Source: Ryuthela nishihirai (lineage: Eukaryota; Arthropoda; Arachnida; Araneae; Heptathelidae). Taken from it: a DNA stretch of 64,000 nt. The stretch spans positions 12,070,001 through 12,134,000 of the forward strand of contig JAWZYU010000001.1 of the NCBI GenBank assembly GCA_038380435.1, read 5' to 3'. The position numbers were made by a program, and so were the translations under genes. How positions within the stretch are numbered: position 1 is the first letter of the stretch; each line of letters begins with the position of its first letter. The notes below the pieces were generated by a model, which ran no database searches, was not told the origin of the DNA, and was given only the letters and a program-made list of their open reading frames with translations. This document shows, piece after piece, positions 47,626 to 59,012 of the stretch.

Positions 47626-48040
47626 AGGAATGGACAACGCTTTTTTGTCCATTAGATTTATTTACAGAAGTGTTGCAATGTGCTATTCACATGGGGCCGA
47701 GCGCTTTCGACTGTACTCGGCAGTCATCATCAGAGCGGCGTACAGTTCCTTGTAGAGGCGGATTGTTGTTAATGACAGGTTAGGTAAAGCAAAAATAATC
47801 CACTAGCATGCTGAAACTTTGCTTCCGCTGCAGAACTCTCGTCAGCGAAGATGTCTGCATGAAAAAAAGGTATTATTATTTTAGCTTAACTTGTTACCAA
47901 CAATCCGCATCCCCAAGGAACTGTACGCCGCTCTGATGATGACTGCCGAGTACAGTCGAAAGCGCTCGGCCCCATGTGAATAGCACACTGCAAAACTTCT
48001 GTAAATAAATCTAACGGACAAAAAAGCGTTGTCCATTCTT
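47626..48040. mobile_element. Long-armed foldback/MITE element
   Basis: Arms of about 160 bp (47626-47789 and 47880-48040) are reverse complements with few mismatches. They share tggacaacgcttttttgtcc, catggggccgagcgctttcg and the CpG-rich phrase agagcggcgtacagttcctt. The 90-bp centre is unrelated. There is no coding capacity and no clear target duplication, so the class is not known. In each arm the phrase gactgtactcggcagtcatc is flanked by short complementary words, which suggests further secondary structure. Confidence 0.85.
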
Positions 48041-48261
48041 ATGAGTTAGTAATGATGGCGTGAAATCGTTTATCGATTTACCACTATATTCTATACAATG
48101 ATATAATTATAATTAAAATAAAGAAATAAATATGTAACGAAATATTAAATAATTTAAAAAAAATAAAATGATCATTGAATGAATCTGCATCCCAAAGTGA
48201 TTAGCTCTTATAATTTTAGAGTAAAACTAAATGAACTAATTCTGCTGATGAATGACAATGC
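48041..48261. other. AT-rich spacer
   Basis: Nothing recognised. Confidence 0.4.
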
Positions 48262-48420
48262 AACCTGGATTCAACCCCCAGTAAGGCATGAATGTTTGTT
48301 GTCTTTCTGCTGAGGTCTTCCCTTCCTCACAGATCTTCTCTTCGGCGTATTATACTGACAGGTTCCATTCAGACCTCTGTGGTAAGCAGATGCTCTAAGG
48401 GTATTTATTTTTATTTATCT
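48262..48420 (+). mobile_element. tRNA-derived SINE (family 2), 5'-truncated
   Basis: It begins in the B-box area (acctggattcaaccccca) and continues gtaaggcatgaatgtttg, tttctgctgaggtc, then agcagatgctctaagggtat and a T-rich end. The same order occurs at 51833-52012. The A box is missing. Confidence 0.75.
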
Positions 48421-48596
48421 AAAGATTACCAGTCGCGTAGAGTGAGTTTTTTGAGTAAGAGATGTAATGATGAAAACCGTTCCTGAAATTGAATCGGAAA
48501 GCGGCATCGATACTTGAGTTTTCAAACATCAGGGACATATCGTCCATGTAGGCGAACTTGGTGGACGCAGTCTAATGGAAAGTCCTTTATGTACAG

Positions 48597-48775
48597 GAAC
48601 TCCTTTCCGATACTTATGATCATAAATCAGTTTACTCGAACGCCGTTCCGCTACTTGTATTTACAAATCATTGGAATGGAACTCCGTTTCGCTATTTGTC
48701 TTTCCGAATCATTGGAATTGAACGCCGTTCTGGTTCTTTGTTTCCAAATTATTGAACTGGGACGCCGTACCGGTA
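48597..48775 (+). repeat. Degenerate tandem repeat, about 41-bp unit, four copies
   Basis: Units contain gaac(g/t)ccgtt(c/t)c..ta followed by cttgt..ttccaaat.attgga. They start near 48597, 48639, 48680 and 48722. They are diverged, and no open frame across them is convincing. Confidence 0.65.
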
Positions 48776-49100
48776 ATTGATACTTCTGCACAGGGGCGGA
48801 TCCAGAAAATGTCTTTAGGGCGGGTCGATATACGAGGTAGCCCTCCGTTTCGAATTAAGAGGTCCATTGGGGAAAAAATGGATTTCGGGATTTCAGTAAG
48901 TCTTTCGCTTGAAAAACCGTTTTTTTTTTCTTTTGGATACAAAAGCATTTTAATAAAATAAGATTACACCTGTACCTCGTAGATAGGTTCTTTACACTGT
49001 ACATAGGTACCCCGACATTACCATATAAATCGAAACCATACAAATAGAGACCAACAGATTATGGAAAAAAAATGTAGATTAGTTACGAAACGAAAAATCC
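48776..49100. other. Possible hAT-like terminus and spacer
   Basis: caggggcggatccag near 48792 resembles hAT-type ends, but no partner end was found. No supported gene was found. Confidence 0.3.
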
Positions 49101-49185
49101 TTCTTATGAATAAAAACGTAAATTGTTTATGAAGAAAGATATCACTCTGAATTTAACATCGATCAATTTTAGAGGCAAAATGGTC

Positions 49186-49263
49186 TTGTGCAGGGTGGGA
49201 TACGAATCTCCGACCTCCTGATAGCATGTCAGGTGTTCTGCACCATTGAGCTACCGGCCGCCG
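49186..49263 (-). mobile_element. tRNA-Ala-like SINE head (family 3)
   Basis: On the minus strand it reads ggccggtagctcaatggtgc, then cctgacatgctatcagg and tcggagattcgtatcc. The stem cctga/tcagg with loop catgcta gives a TGC anticodon position, like tRNA-Ala. The B-box-like ggagattcgtatcc is imperfect and the acceptor stem is not formed, so this is a SINE head rather than a tRNA gene. A diverged relative lies at 39970-40049. Confidence 0.5.
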
Positions 49264-49803
49264 GTCAGGATTCAGTCTTGTCATGTATGTGGAATGGTCT
49301 TAGCACAAACCTTCATATCTGCCCTGTCATTGAATGCCGACATTATCATCTGCATCATGGCTTTTTATTTCAGCATTAGGATACGGGAGAGGTACTGCTC
49401 ACCTTGAGCTCACCCTGCTCATTTCGATGTAGTCTGCGACAGACGCATGCGGTTGCGAATATACCCCATTTTCCTCACACCGACTCTCTGCCCAGGATTG
49501 ACTAGCTCAGGTTGCCATGTTTACCCATGATAATAGTCGCAGGTAAGCCGTACAGTGGGTAGGTATCTGCCCTGTTTATGGCCCAAAAAGGGTTTCAGCT
49601 GGTTGTATTTGTTCCGGAGTAGGTCAGGTTTGTGGATGGTTGAGGTGTGTATAATAAATTGTGCTTTCAGTGTATTTTAACACTATACACTAATTATAAT
49701 ATTAACAGATATATATTTATAAGAATAATATAAGTATTTAATAATAAGATAATATCAGTTATAAGAATCAAAGTGATCTCTTTAGAATTGTGCATTGAAT
49801 ATA
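49264..49803. other. Intergenic DNA, nothing recognised
   Basis: It may contain the rest of the SINE or an unrelated unique sequence. Confidence 0.35.
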
Positions 49804-49900
49804 CAGTAGACCTCTATTATATTGGGCTTTTAGGGAGACATTAAAAATTCATGATATATCGAGATGTCGTGATATAACCGGAATATTCGAAAAAAAAATG
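49804..49900 (+). mobile_element. Possible pogo/Tigger-type terminal sequence
   Basis: The stretch begins acagtagacctctattatat and goes on gatgtcgtgatataaccgga. This resembles the cagtagac..ctcttata-type ends of pogo-like elements. No transposase and no matching opposite end were found within the window. Confidence 0.3.
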
Positions 49901-50999
49901 CCCTATCCTCTATGTCATGTCGGGAATAAGTGGTGATTGACCCGAAGCTTTTTTTTAATTTTCCTGTTAATTAATTTTTCCTATTGATTAATTTTCACCC
50001 GTGAGTCTGGCTGAAATCACAGATTTGTGTGGTTTTATACCTGTACTTAGGTGTGCGTCAGATGTGTCGTTATTTTGATGAAAGAAATAAATGTTCAATG
50101 CACTAAATAGAGGACGGCACACTGTTTATTTGCATTCACACATATATGTGAATGTGCTCGATTCTGTGGCCTTAGCTGTGTTCAACACTTCGTTGGATGA
50201 AATGGCTTTATTGATGTTTCTTGGAGACTTTCTCCAATCAGCTTAATATAGTTTGAATGCTGCTTTGCTTTTGCAGACATTCACTGAATGAGCTCGAAAT
50301 CTGTACTTTCCCATACAGAAATAACTTTATACTCAAACTTTTAAACTTAAACTCGGCGAGAGGATATCCTAATCCCTGCCAAGATAGATAATCCCTGCCA
50401 AGATAACCTGGTTCAATCAGAACCGAACCCTTTAGGGTTGTCGAGAAAGAACTACATCACTTTGACCTGCTAAACAAATGTTTCTTCTCTGTTCGTCAAC
50501 ACCCGTCCTTCTGCTTTGTTTCTTTCTGCATCTGCCGGTCTCTTCTCTTGATCACTCACACTCGAAACCCTCCAATTCCAAGTGGGGCAGAGTGACGGAG
50601 ATACCATAAAGCCATTTCGTGCCCACATTTCATTGAGGATATGGAGAACTGCCCAACTAGGATCCCAAGGACTAATGAGCAACATACCCATTTAAAACAC
50701 TTCTGAATATACACTTATAACAATAGATATAAATACAAGGAAAATAAATAAGATAATAAAATAAATTAGAGGGTCACAACACTCTGCATGCCCAATACCA
50801 TGTGTAAGAGATAAAACAAGTCTAAATAACTTAGGTCAAACGGAAAACATTTTGTGAAGCTTAAAACTGAAATATTAAAAAAATATATAAATTAAAAAAT
50901 TTAAAAAATTTCAAATTAAATTTCAAAGGACGATAGGGCGCCGGCAATCTTGTCGAGTAAGCAAATCGGCGCCTTATCTTCCTTCGAAGCGAAGCTTTA
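49901..50999. other. Intergenic DNA, nothing recognised
   Basis: The 73-codon minus-strand frame at 50470-50691 has no recognised motif. No repeat was found. Confidence 0.4.
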
Positions 51000-51560
51000 A
51001 TTTGAGATAAGGCTCTTTAAAGTCGACCCCCGAAAAAATACGCCCCCCACATTTTATCAGGGGGGAATAGTAGGGACGAAATTCCAAATAGTTTATGACC
51101 GTCATCATACGAGCTTTCATTTGACACCTAACTCGTAACTGTAGGCCCTGGCTTTCCGATGATATTGCATAACGACTATTTTCCATTTTTTAGGGGGAGG
51201 TGAGCATAGCGGGGTCATTTTTTATAGCCTACGGCACTCCCCGCGTCACACGCTTTCATTCGACACATTGTTCGTTACTTTCCACACTTGCGTTATGAGG
51301 AGATATAGAGGAACAATCATTTTCACATTGCCCCCCTTTTTAGGGAGGATGAAAGCACGGGGGGCCAAATTTTCCTAACCTACGACATTCCCCCGCGTCA
51401 GCAGCTTTCATTCGACGTATAGCTTGTTACTTTCGCCCTTTGCTTTCTGGAGATATAACTTAAGAATAGTTTTCATATTTCCCCCTTTTTAGGAGGTAAT
51501 TTTTATGGAGGTCAATTATTTTATAGCCTCTGACACTCCCCGCATCACAAACTTTCATCT
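51000..51560. repeat. Degenerate tandem repeat, about 150-bp unit
   Basis: The phrase gctttcattcgaca and its variants recurs at about 51112, 51257, 51402 and 51549. Before it comes tatagcctacggcactcccc, followed by gcgtcac. Between units comes gttactttc, then cgttatgaggagatata and a C- and T-rich stretch ending ttttta followed by gggagg. About 3.7 units are visible, diverged by substitutions and small indels. Confidence 0.75.
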
Positions 51561-51832
51561 GCATATAAATCATTAAGTTTCTCCATCGCCGTTCGAAAGA
51601 TCTTGTGAGAAGTTCGGTCAAATCCACAAAATGACCAACCGACCAAATCGGCAAATGTCAAAGCCAAAAGCAATAGGAAGACAGGAAAAAAGTGCAAAAC
51701 GGATACAGTTGCATTCTTACTTTTCACAGTGGTTACAAAAGGCAAAAGGAGAATTTTTCGTTTTCGAAAATACAGTGCTGTTTTCTTTTTAAATTTCTGA
51801 ATTTTTCAAGAGTCGCAGAATATATTTCTAAT
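51561..51832. other. Short spacer, nothing recognised
   Basis: Two short minus-strand frames overlap here without recognised motifs. Confidence 0.35.
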
Positions 51833-52012
51833 CCCGTAGCGAGTGGTTAGCATGCTTGGCTATTGATCAAAGGGACCTGGGTTCGAGCCCCAGGTAAGGC
51901 ATGGATGTTTGTGATTTTTCTGCTGAGGTCCTGCCATCCACCTGTCTTATCTGTGGAAAGTAGCTGCTTGAGAGGGGGGGGGGATATTTATTTTTATTTT
52001 TTAGAAATGGCC
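51833..52012 (+). mobile_element. tRNA-derived SINE (family 2), best head
   Basis: The head reads cccgtagcgagtggttagca, with A-box-like gagtggttagc. A B box ggttcgagccc follows near 51882. The body is aaggcatggatgtttg, ttctgctgaggtcctgcc and tagctgcttgaga, ending in a G run of ten (51974-51983) and a T-rich tail. Pairing does not form a full tRNA cloverleaf. Confidence 0.8.
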
Positions 52013-52806
52013 GAATTTACATCTCATGCGAGCACACATAATATTATTAATTATAACGCAAATCATTAGCAAACTATATAATTTTACTCTCCCTAATTAG
52101 CAGTGAATCGCAACAATTCATCAAGGCTCGCCATGTCTAGAACCGTTCACATAGAAGACACAAGCTCACTTGCATGCCGAACTGTTCAGTCCTGAAACTT
52201 TCCGTCAGACCTGGAGGCAAAACTGATGTTTTGAGGGCTCTTCACAAATCTGTAAAGCAGAATTGTGTGTCGTTTCGCTTTCTTCGGTATTCGTGAATTT
52301 ATATGTTGAGTGAACTTATTGCAGGTTGCGATAGGAATTTAATTAACAATTTTTTGAAATGTATATATGAAATGGGGGAGAGTCTGGTTTATCCCACATT
52401 TCGTATTAAAACAGGGTTTATTTTTACCGATGTTTTCCAGTAACGCATCCCTCAAAATAAGCCACATCGTATTGTCTTATGAATTCAACTCTTTACCTGT
52501 GATACAGAATATCAGTTCGAACTCGCAATTAATTTAAACTATGATGCAAATTCTAAATAGACTGAGAAATAAAGAATGGAAATACTGAAATAAAGAAGAA
52601 TTTAAAAAAGTTTTTATGAAAAATTCTGGCGAATTCCGAAATGATTGTTTTAAAATTATGCTCAACAGTCATTCCACTAACATGATTCAAATTTGAAAAA
52701 AAGAAAAAAGAAAAAAGCTTAGTCAGGATAGAGGCTCTCATTGTCCATTGCAATGATAAATAAAGTATTGTGCACTCTCATCTCGTGAATTCAGAGAACA
52801 AAAAAA
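52013..52806. other. AT-rich DNA, nothing recognised
   Basis: No supported gene was found. Confidence 0.4.
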
Positions 52807-52934
52807 TCCCCTCAAGCAGCTGCTTGCCACAAAGGTCTAACAGGAGCCTGTTAGTTTAATACGCCACAGTAGAAGGTCTGTGGGACCTCAGCAGAAAGAC
52901 AACGCAAGCATCCATGCCTTACCCGGGGCTCGAT
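52807..52934 (-). mobile_element. tRNA-derived SINE (family 2), truncated by a Tc1 end
   Basis: It matches the body of the copy at 56583-56775 (ctcaagcagctgcttgcc, ggacctcagcagaaagac, catgccttacccggggctcg). It stops inside the B-box area at 52934, where the Tc1 fragment begins, so one event cut the other. Confidence 0.78.
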
Positions 52935-53290
52935 GAGTACGTCCTTACGCTGGTGCATTCGGTGAAACGTTCATCTTATAAGACGATAACGTTCGTCCAC
53001 ACAGAGTTCGACTAGTGTAAGAATGCCTTCAAGAGGAGACCATTATGCACATGGAGTGGCCAGCTCGATCTCCCGACCTAAATCCGATTGAGCATGTGAG
53101 GGATGCTCTAGGGAGACGTGTTGCTGCCCTCTACCCGCCATCTGAAACGAAGGGGGAGCTTATTACTGCTTTAAAGGAACAATGGTCGTTACTCAATAAC
53201 TGAGATGATTCACAACATCATGAACAGCGTTGAACACCGCTGCCGTGCCTGCATTGCTGTAAGGGGTGATCACACTCCTTATTAAAGAAC
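52935..53290 (+). pseudogene. Tc1-like transposase, C-terminal fragment
   Basis: The conceptual frames give DNVRPHRVRLV-like sequence near 52977 and PARSPDLNPIEHVRDALGRR near 53064, the conserved end of the DDE domain. EMIHNIMNSVEHRCRA and CIAVRGDHTPY follow, then a stop near 53280. Non-coding sequence to about 53500 may include the 3' terminus. Everything before the last catalytic region is missing. Confidence 0.8.
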
Positions 53291-53509
53291 TTTGCCCATT
53301 GCATTCTGACACCTCATTTTTGGATAAGTTCGTGTGTTATTTTTTGACGAAAAATGTTTCTAGTGTAAAATATTTTATGCCATTCTGAAACTAGCATTGT
53401 AAATCATGTTCTCATCAAATTTCATTAAAATCATTCACATATTTTTTTGGTTATGATAATTTTTCTGAGTTTTCCTTAATTTACGGAAACCAGTGTATTA
53501 CGATTTTCT

Positions 53510-54370
53510 CTGAAGTGGGTTAGTAGAAAGAAGAAGGGTCACTGTAATGATAATCTATGAACTGTATGTGGGGAAATATTTCGATTTTCTGTGGGAGTGG
53601 AATAGTTAAAAAAAAGTGGAGTCACTGTAAGGTTAGTCTATGAACTGCATGTGAGAAAATATTACGACTTTATATGGGAGTGTGGTAGTCGAAAGAAGGA
53701 GAATCACCGTAAGGTTAATAATATTTGAACTGTATTTGAGCAAATTTTCGACTTTCACTGGGAGTGGGATAGTCGAAAGAAGGAGAATCACTGTAGAGTT
53801 AATCTATGAACTGTATCTATGGTAATATTACGACTTCCTTTGTGAGTGGGATAGTCAAAAGAAAGAGAGCCTGTAAGGCTAATCTATGAACCATATCTGA
53901 GGAAATATTTCGACTTTCTCTGGAGCGGAATAGTCGAAAGAAGTAGGTGCACTCTAAGGATAATCTATGAACTGTATCCGGAGAAATATTACGACTTTCT
54001 GTGGGAGTGGGATAGTTAAAAAAATAGAGTCACTCTAAGGTTAGTCTATGAACTGAATGTGGGGAAATATTACGACTTTCTCTGGGAGTGGGATAGTCGA
54101 ATGAAGGAGAGACACTGTAAGGTTAATCTATGTATCCGGGGAAATATTGGGACTTTGTGATGGCATAGTCGAATGAAGGAGTCACTATAAGGTTAGACAA
54201 TGATATCTAGCTGAGAAAATTTGTGGTTTTTTATGTCAGTAGTAGTATAGTGCAGTGAAGGAGAATCATTGTAAGAATTATCAATGAATTGTAGGTATGG
54301 AAATATTGTGTGTTTCTCTCTGAGGTAAGTCGACTGTAGGAGAGTCACTATAAGGTTGCGATTACTAATT
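53510..54370. repeat. Degenerate tandem array, about 82-bp unit, roughly ten copies
   Basis: Landmark taatctatgaactgtat recurs at about 53551, 53634, 53715, 53800, 53880, 53961, 54042 and 54124 (steps of 80-85 bp). Units also share ggaaatattacgactttc, gggagtgggatagtcgaaag and gtcactgtaaggtta. Divergence increases toward the right (54150-54370). No frame is preserved. Confidence 0.88.
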
Positions 54371-56582
54371 CGGAAATCAGTCTGCCGTAGGTAAGAGAAG
54401 CTCTCACTAGCACAAGTGATCCCTAAAAATACATATATTTGCCGCAGATCCGTATTAAATATGGTTTCATTTAGAATTTTGTAAAAGCTCTGGAAAAAGA
54501 CAAGAAATTTTTTTTAAGACAGGTACTTCTATATTTAATTTCAGATCAAAGAAGGAATATCTGTGAAACACACGATTTGAAAGTAGTAATTTCCTGCATT
54601 GATGAGAAAAATCATGTCTCTGTAGTGGAATAAAAATGCTTATAGCTTATAAACCGATGTGATAAAATATGCCCCATTAACTTTATTTATTTTTCGAGTG
54701 AGACTTTTTTTTTTCGCGTGAGACTTTTTTTTTTCGCGAAACATTTAAGATGCTAGTAATGAGTAATGCGGAAAAGAAACCCAAATATATTGGCTGACTT
54801 GCTGGACACTGATAAAGAAACCGTAAAACAGTCGCAAAATATTTTTTAATTCTTTTCATAATAATATTACAACAAAACCGAAAATTATTGACTTATTGAA
54901 GAATGGTAAAATTTTATTTACATTTTGCCCAAAATCCGTTGAAGTACAAATATATCAATGTTATTTCCGTAATTAAGATTAAAAAAGTCTTTATAAATCA
55001 CTTAAGTTAATAAATGATTTTACATAGTAAAAGCGGTTATAGTTGAAATTCGTTCAGAAGAGACGTAAGTTGTTTTTCTTGTACTTTGTCTCCTTATATT
55101 CAAGTCCTTAAACTGGTTTAAGGGTGAGAGCGTTTCTGCGTTCTGCGTCCATCAAAGCTTGAACACTTTGAACTTACGCAACAACGTATTGATCGAGTAG
55201 AAGCGGTTCGAGATGGTGAGAGGACATTTCCAAGTGATTGGCGATGACAGGGCTCTGGAAGGAACGAGGGACAGTCAGGCAACAACAACTGGCAATATAC
55301 TGAGCTCCGAATAGGAGTAGTGCCAGTGCATGGAACAGCGGTCGCAGAATCTCTGTGAGGATGGGAGAGCATAAAGATGGAATTGTCAGAATAGATTCGC
55401 CTCATATTCAAACTAATAACTGAATTTAAAGTTAGGATTGAAATGGAATTCCTCTCTAACACGCCAAGAGCTTTGAAAACTGTTCTGAAAAATAAAACTG
55501 AATAAACATCATCAAAAAACGAAAAAGAATACTGGACAGTTTTGAAGTCTAGCTCGAAGCCATTCTTCAAAGTCATCTTACCTTTTTAAAATAATCGATC
55601 GCAATTTTGTCATTCCCCCCCCCCCTCTTACCGTTCACAGAATCTGTTGTTTTTCCGTTTTATTAGTTGAAAGAGATTTCCAAATTCTTTTTTTTTTATC
55701 TTATTCCGCTGATCTCGGTATTCGATGGAAATAGAGAAAACAACTTCATTTAGTTCATTACCCCAGTGAATATTAGGCACTTTACATTGCTGATTTGAGT
55801 CCTTTAAAAACCCTCCAAGCATTCCACCGCCATCCCTCTCTTCCTATCTTGTATTCGTCACAGGAAGTCCTGAGTAGTAGTCTCAGTTCTCATCCAGTAA
55901 TGTTGTTTGAACTGATGGTTGTGTCGGGAGAGTTAATACCAGCTGGAAGAATGCATATCGCCTCTGGCCTCCTGTTTCGCGAAACAGAGCCTCTGTTGCT
56001 CTTGCACCATAAAATCCCGAACCAAGCCTTACTGACGCGTATGAGAATCTCGTTTTCAAAGAGAATGATATTTTTCCTATAACCAACTTTTTCACTCCTT
56101 TAAAGTTCTAACTTCAGCTAATTAATGATGGGGGAAATGCAAATACTAGAGCTTTATTAGTATTTATACAACAGAAAAGGTTTTTATTTTATTTTAAATT
56201 AAATTATTATCATCTTTTATTTTTAAATTTTTAAATTTGCTTTTCTCACACCCTTTTGAGAAAAGGAGGTAGATTACACTGTTCTATAAAAAATTTCTTT
56301 TTTCTAAGTAAGAGTTGTGTGATTCTTAAAGATATTTAGTGCAGACTTCAGATCTGCGCGCAGATGCTCTCTATCAGCGATAGTTTTCGAGTTAGACGAT
56401 TTTTAATTTTTTAGTTTATTCCTAGATTTACAATGAATAATAATAGGGAAAAAAGGGATTAATATTTGTTTCCTTAGTATTAAAATTATTATCGATTCAT
56501 ACAGAAAATTTTACAGAATATTATACAGAAATAAAATGAATACAGAATAATTAAATAATAAAAAAATTAAAAAAAATAAATA
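54371..56582. other. No recognised gene; one 152-codon minus frame
   Basis: The frame at 55118-55576 (minus) is above the usual chance length in AT-rich DNA. Its C-terminal half is Ser-, Pro-, Arg- and Cys-rich. It has no recognised domain and no membrane or signal sequence. It could be an exon or chance. A C run of 11 lies at 55615-55625. Confidence 0.3.
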
Positions 56583-56775
56583 CCCCCTCAAGCAGCTGCT
56601 TGCCACAGAGGTCTGACAGGAGCCTGTCACTTTATATGCCAGAATAGAAGATCTGAGAGGATGGCAGGACCTCAGCAGAAAGCAACACGAATATCCATGC
56701 CTTACCCGGGGCTCGAACCCAGGTCCCGTAGATCAGTAACCAAGCGTGCTAACCATTCGGCCACGGGACGGCTAA
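56583..56775 (-). mobile_element. tRNA-derived SINE (family 2), complete copy
   Basis: Read on the minus strand it starts with a head that carries cacgcttggttactgatcta and a B box ggttcgagcccc near 56722. It then shows aaggcatggatattcg, tttctgctgaggtcctgcc and caagcagctgcttgaggg. It is the most complete of the minus-strand copies. Confidence 0.82.
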
Positions 56776-58380
56776 CAAACGTAAATAATTTTTTCTTTTA
56801 TGTTTATCTGTGCTGTCTCTTTTAGATTCCAACAAAAGTCGGCTAACATTGTAGGCATCCATTTCCCTTTATAATAGCTTTTCAATTGTCCAAATATCTT
56901 TGTGAAACCTCTCACCGTGTTCATCGGAGACGTCACTGCAGCATTCCGGAAAGTAGTCCAGATGTAATCACATCCTAAATCCCGATATGCATGTAGCATC
57001 TGGTTTACTATTTCTTTATTATCTTTAGACCTCTTTTTTTTCGAGAAAAGTGTCTGTAACTTTCTTAAAACATGTCCAGACAAGTTTCTCTTTCTCTGTT
57101 AACGATTCGTCAAATTCCACATCTTTCTTCAACTGTCTTATTTGAGGACCAACAAACACGCCCTCTTTTATCTTTGCTTCTGAAAGACGGGGGAATTTTG
57201 TTGTTAGTTAGGCAAATCCTCTACCATATTTATCCACTGCCTTCACAAATTGCTTCATAAGTCCAGTTTTATATGAAGGGAGGAAGGATCACATCCTCAT
57301 AAGCTATGTCTCTGCTTCTGTAAAATTTTTGTTCCCACTTTCCAATTACATATTGGCCAAGTTTTCTTCAACTAACGGGATGCCCTGTCACGACTGTCCC
57401 ATTCACAAAGGAAACAAAGAAATTTTGTGTTCCCTTATTGCATTCCCAATATCGTGTCAATGATTTTTAAATCCCCGCATATTTTCCAATTGAAATCCGT
57501 ATATTTAATGGATTTGAGCATTATATCTATAATCTCATATGATTCTTTTGCCATACTAGCATAGGCAACTGGAACAGATGGCATTAAATTACCATTTTGT
57601 GGTAAAACTGTCTTCAAGCTAGTTTTGGATGCATCCATAAAGAGCCTCCAATTTTGTAGGTCATGAATAAATCCTAGAGCTGTCATGAAACCGGTAATAT
57701 CATTATAGAAAGTCAATCGGCCATCATGTGAGAAGAATGCAACAAAATTCCGTTTTCTATTTCTATATAAAGTTATTCTTGTACTAGGGTGGAGAAGATT
57801 CCATTCTTGCAACCTAGAGCCCAGCAGTTCAGCATTTTGTTTACTTAGCCCTAGATCACGAACCAAATCGTTCAGATCTGCCTGCTTTAAAAAATGTGGA
57901 GTTGAATCCATGGTAGCATCGTAGGAAGGATTACGTTTTTCTGGAGGTGATTCACGTACCCCATTCTCTTCACCAATACTTTCTTCATCTTCTGTTTCCT
58001 GATTTGGAGTTAGTGGGACTGCAAAGTTTTAGATTGTGGCACTGGTCGTATTACAGAAGATAAGTTGGAATAATCGATGTGTCTCTTCGATTTTCTGCTG
58101 GTAAAGCCTTGGATACTAATCATACAGAAGTAGCAATCTGTGAAATGGTCTTTTGGTTCCCTCCATATCATGGGTACAGAAAATAACATGGCGCTACCTT
58201 TACCCTTCCACCAGTTTATTAATTTCACATAGCAAGTTGCACAACATATGTGAGGGGCCCACTGCTTATCCTGATCTCCTATTTTACATCCAAAATAATG
58301 TTTGTGTGCTCTCTTTATTATAGGTGACATTTTTTTCTTGTGTCTTGCAAAGGTGAACAAGTTGTCTGCCTTATTTTGAC
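56776..58380 (-). pseudogene. Relic of the unnamed multicopy family, larger copy
   Basis: Minus-strand pieces follow in order. The Cys-rich N-terminus (58010-58360) has FGCKIGDQDKQWAPHICCAT and VPMIWREP. A central segment (57435-57911) has LTFYNDITGFMTALGFIHDL, FMDASKTSLK and WKICGDLKIID. A frameshifted block near 57360-57420 reads CFLCEWDSR. A C-terminal segment (56772-57083) has YYKGKWMPTMLADFCWNLKE. The order and motifs match those of a protein repeated in many animal genomes without a named function, by recollection. I infer a transposon-derived gene. The first CxxC pair seen in the copy at 43382 is not preserved in this copy. Several frameshifts and stops make it dead. Confidence 0.75.
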
Positions 58381-59010
58381 ATTTTCGGCGGGGCGTTTTC
58401 TAGAATAATTTAGAATAGAAGTATTCCCAAACCTGTCATGCTAACTGCACAAATATTGTCATAAAATACACATACCCTAGAATACAAAAAAATAAAAAAA
58501 TAGTTTGAAAAAATTGATGCTAATTCCATAAATACCTTGTCACTTATACGTTTTTAAAATAAACTTTACAGAGGAGACTAGTAGTATTCTAAACTATGAA
58601 TAGAATAACATTGTTGCCAACATGTGAGTATAAACTATTGCAAACAAGTCAGTGTTGCCAATATTTTTGATGTAACGTTTCCTTATTTTTCATTCCCCAA
58701 GTAATATGTATGAAATTGATGTGTAACTCTAAAACTAGGCCTGATAGGCTAATTCTGATCTCAGATTTAAATTTCCCACACCAAAATACTTTAGGAACAC
58801 ATCAGTTAACCAAAGAAAATTTTTCCCTTGTAGAACAGTGTTATTACTGTCACTGGAAGTCTCTGCACACTCTGACACCGAAATTTCAATTTTCTACCAT
58901 AACAAATCACTTCCAACATTCGTTAACAGTTTCCATATTTAGTGATATCTTACGATATAAATTACAATTATCTAAGGATTTGAAATATGCGAATTATATT
59001 ATTTCATTAG
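58381..59010. other. AT-rich DNA, nothing recognised
   Basis: The 112-codon plus frame at 58710-59048 is AT-rich and runs into the MITE, so it is probably spurious. Confidence 0.4.
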
Positions 59011-59012
59011 TA

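Noticed and set aside
51833..51905. tRNA gene
   Set aside because: A and B boxes are present, but the acceptor stem does not pair and the downstream body recurs in other copies, so it is a SINE.
55118..55576. 152-codon minus frame as a real gene
   Set aside because: Long for chance, but no domain, no homology recognised and no supporting structure. It is kept only as a note on the stretch.
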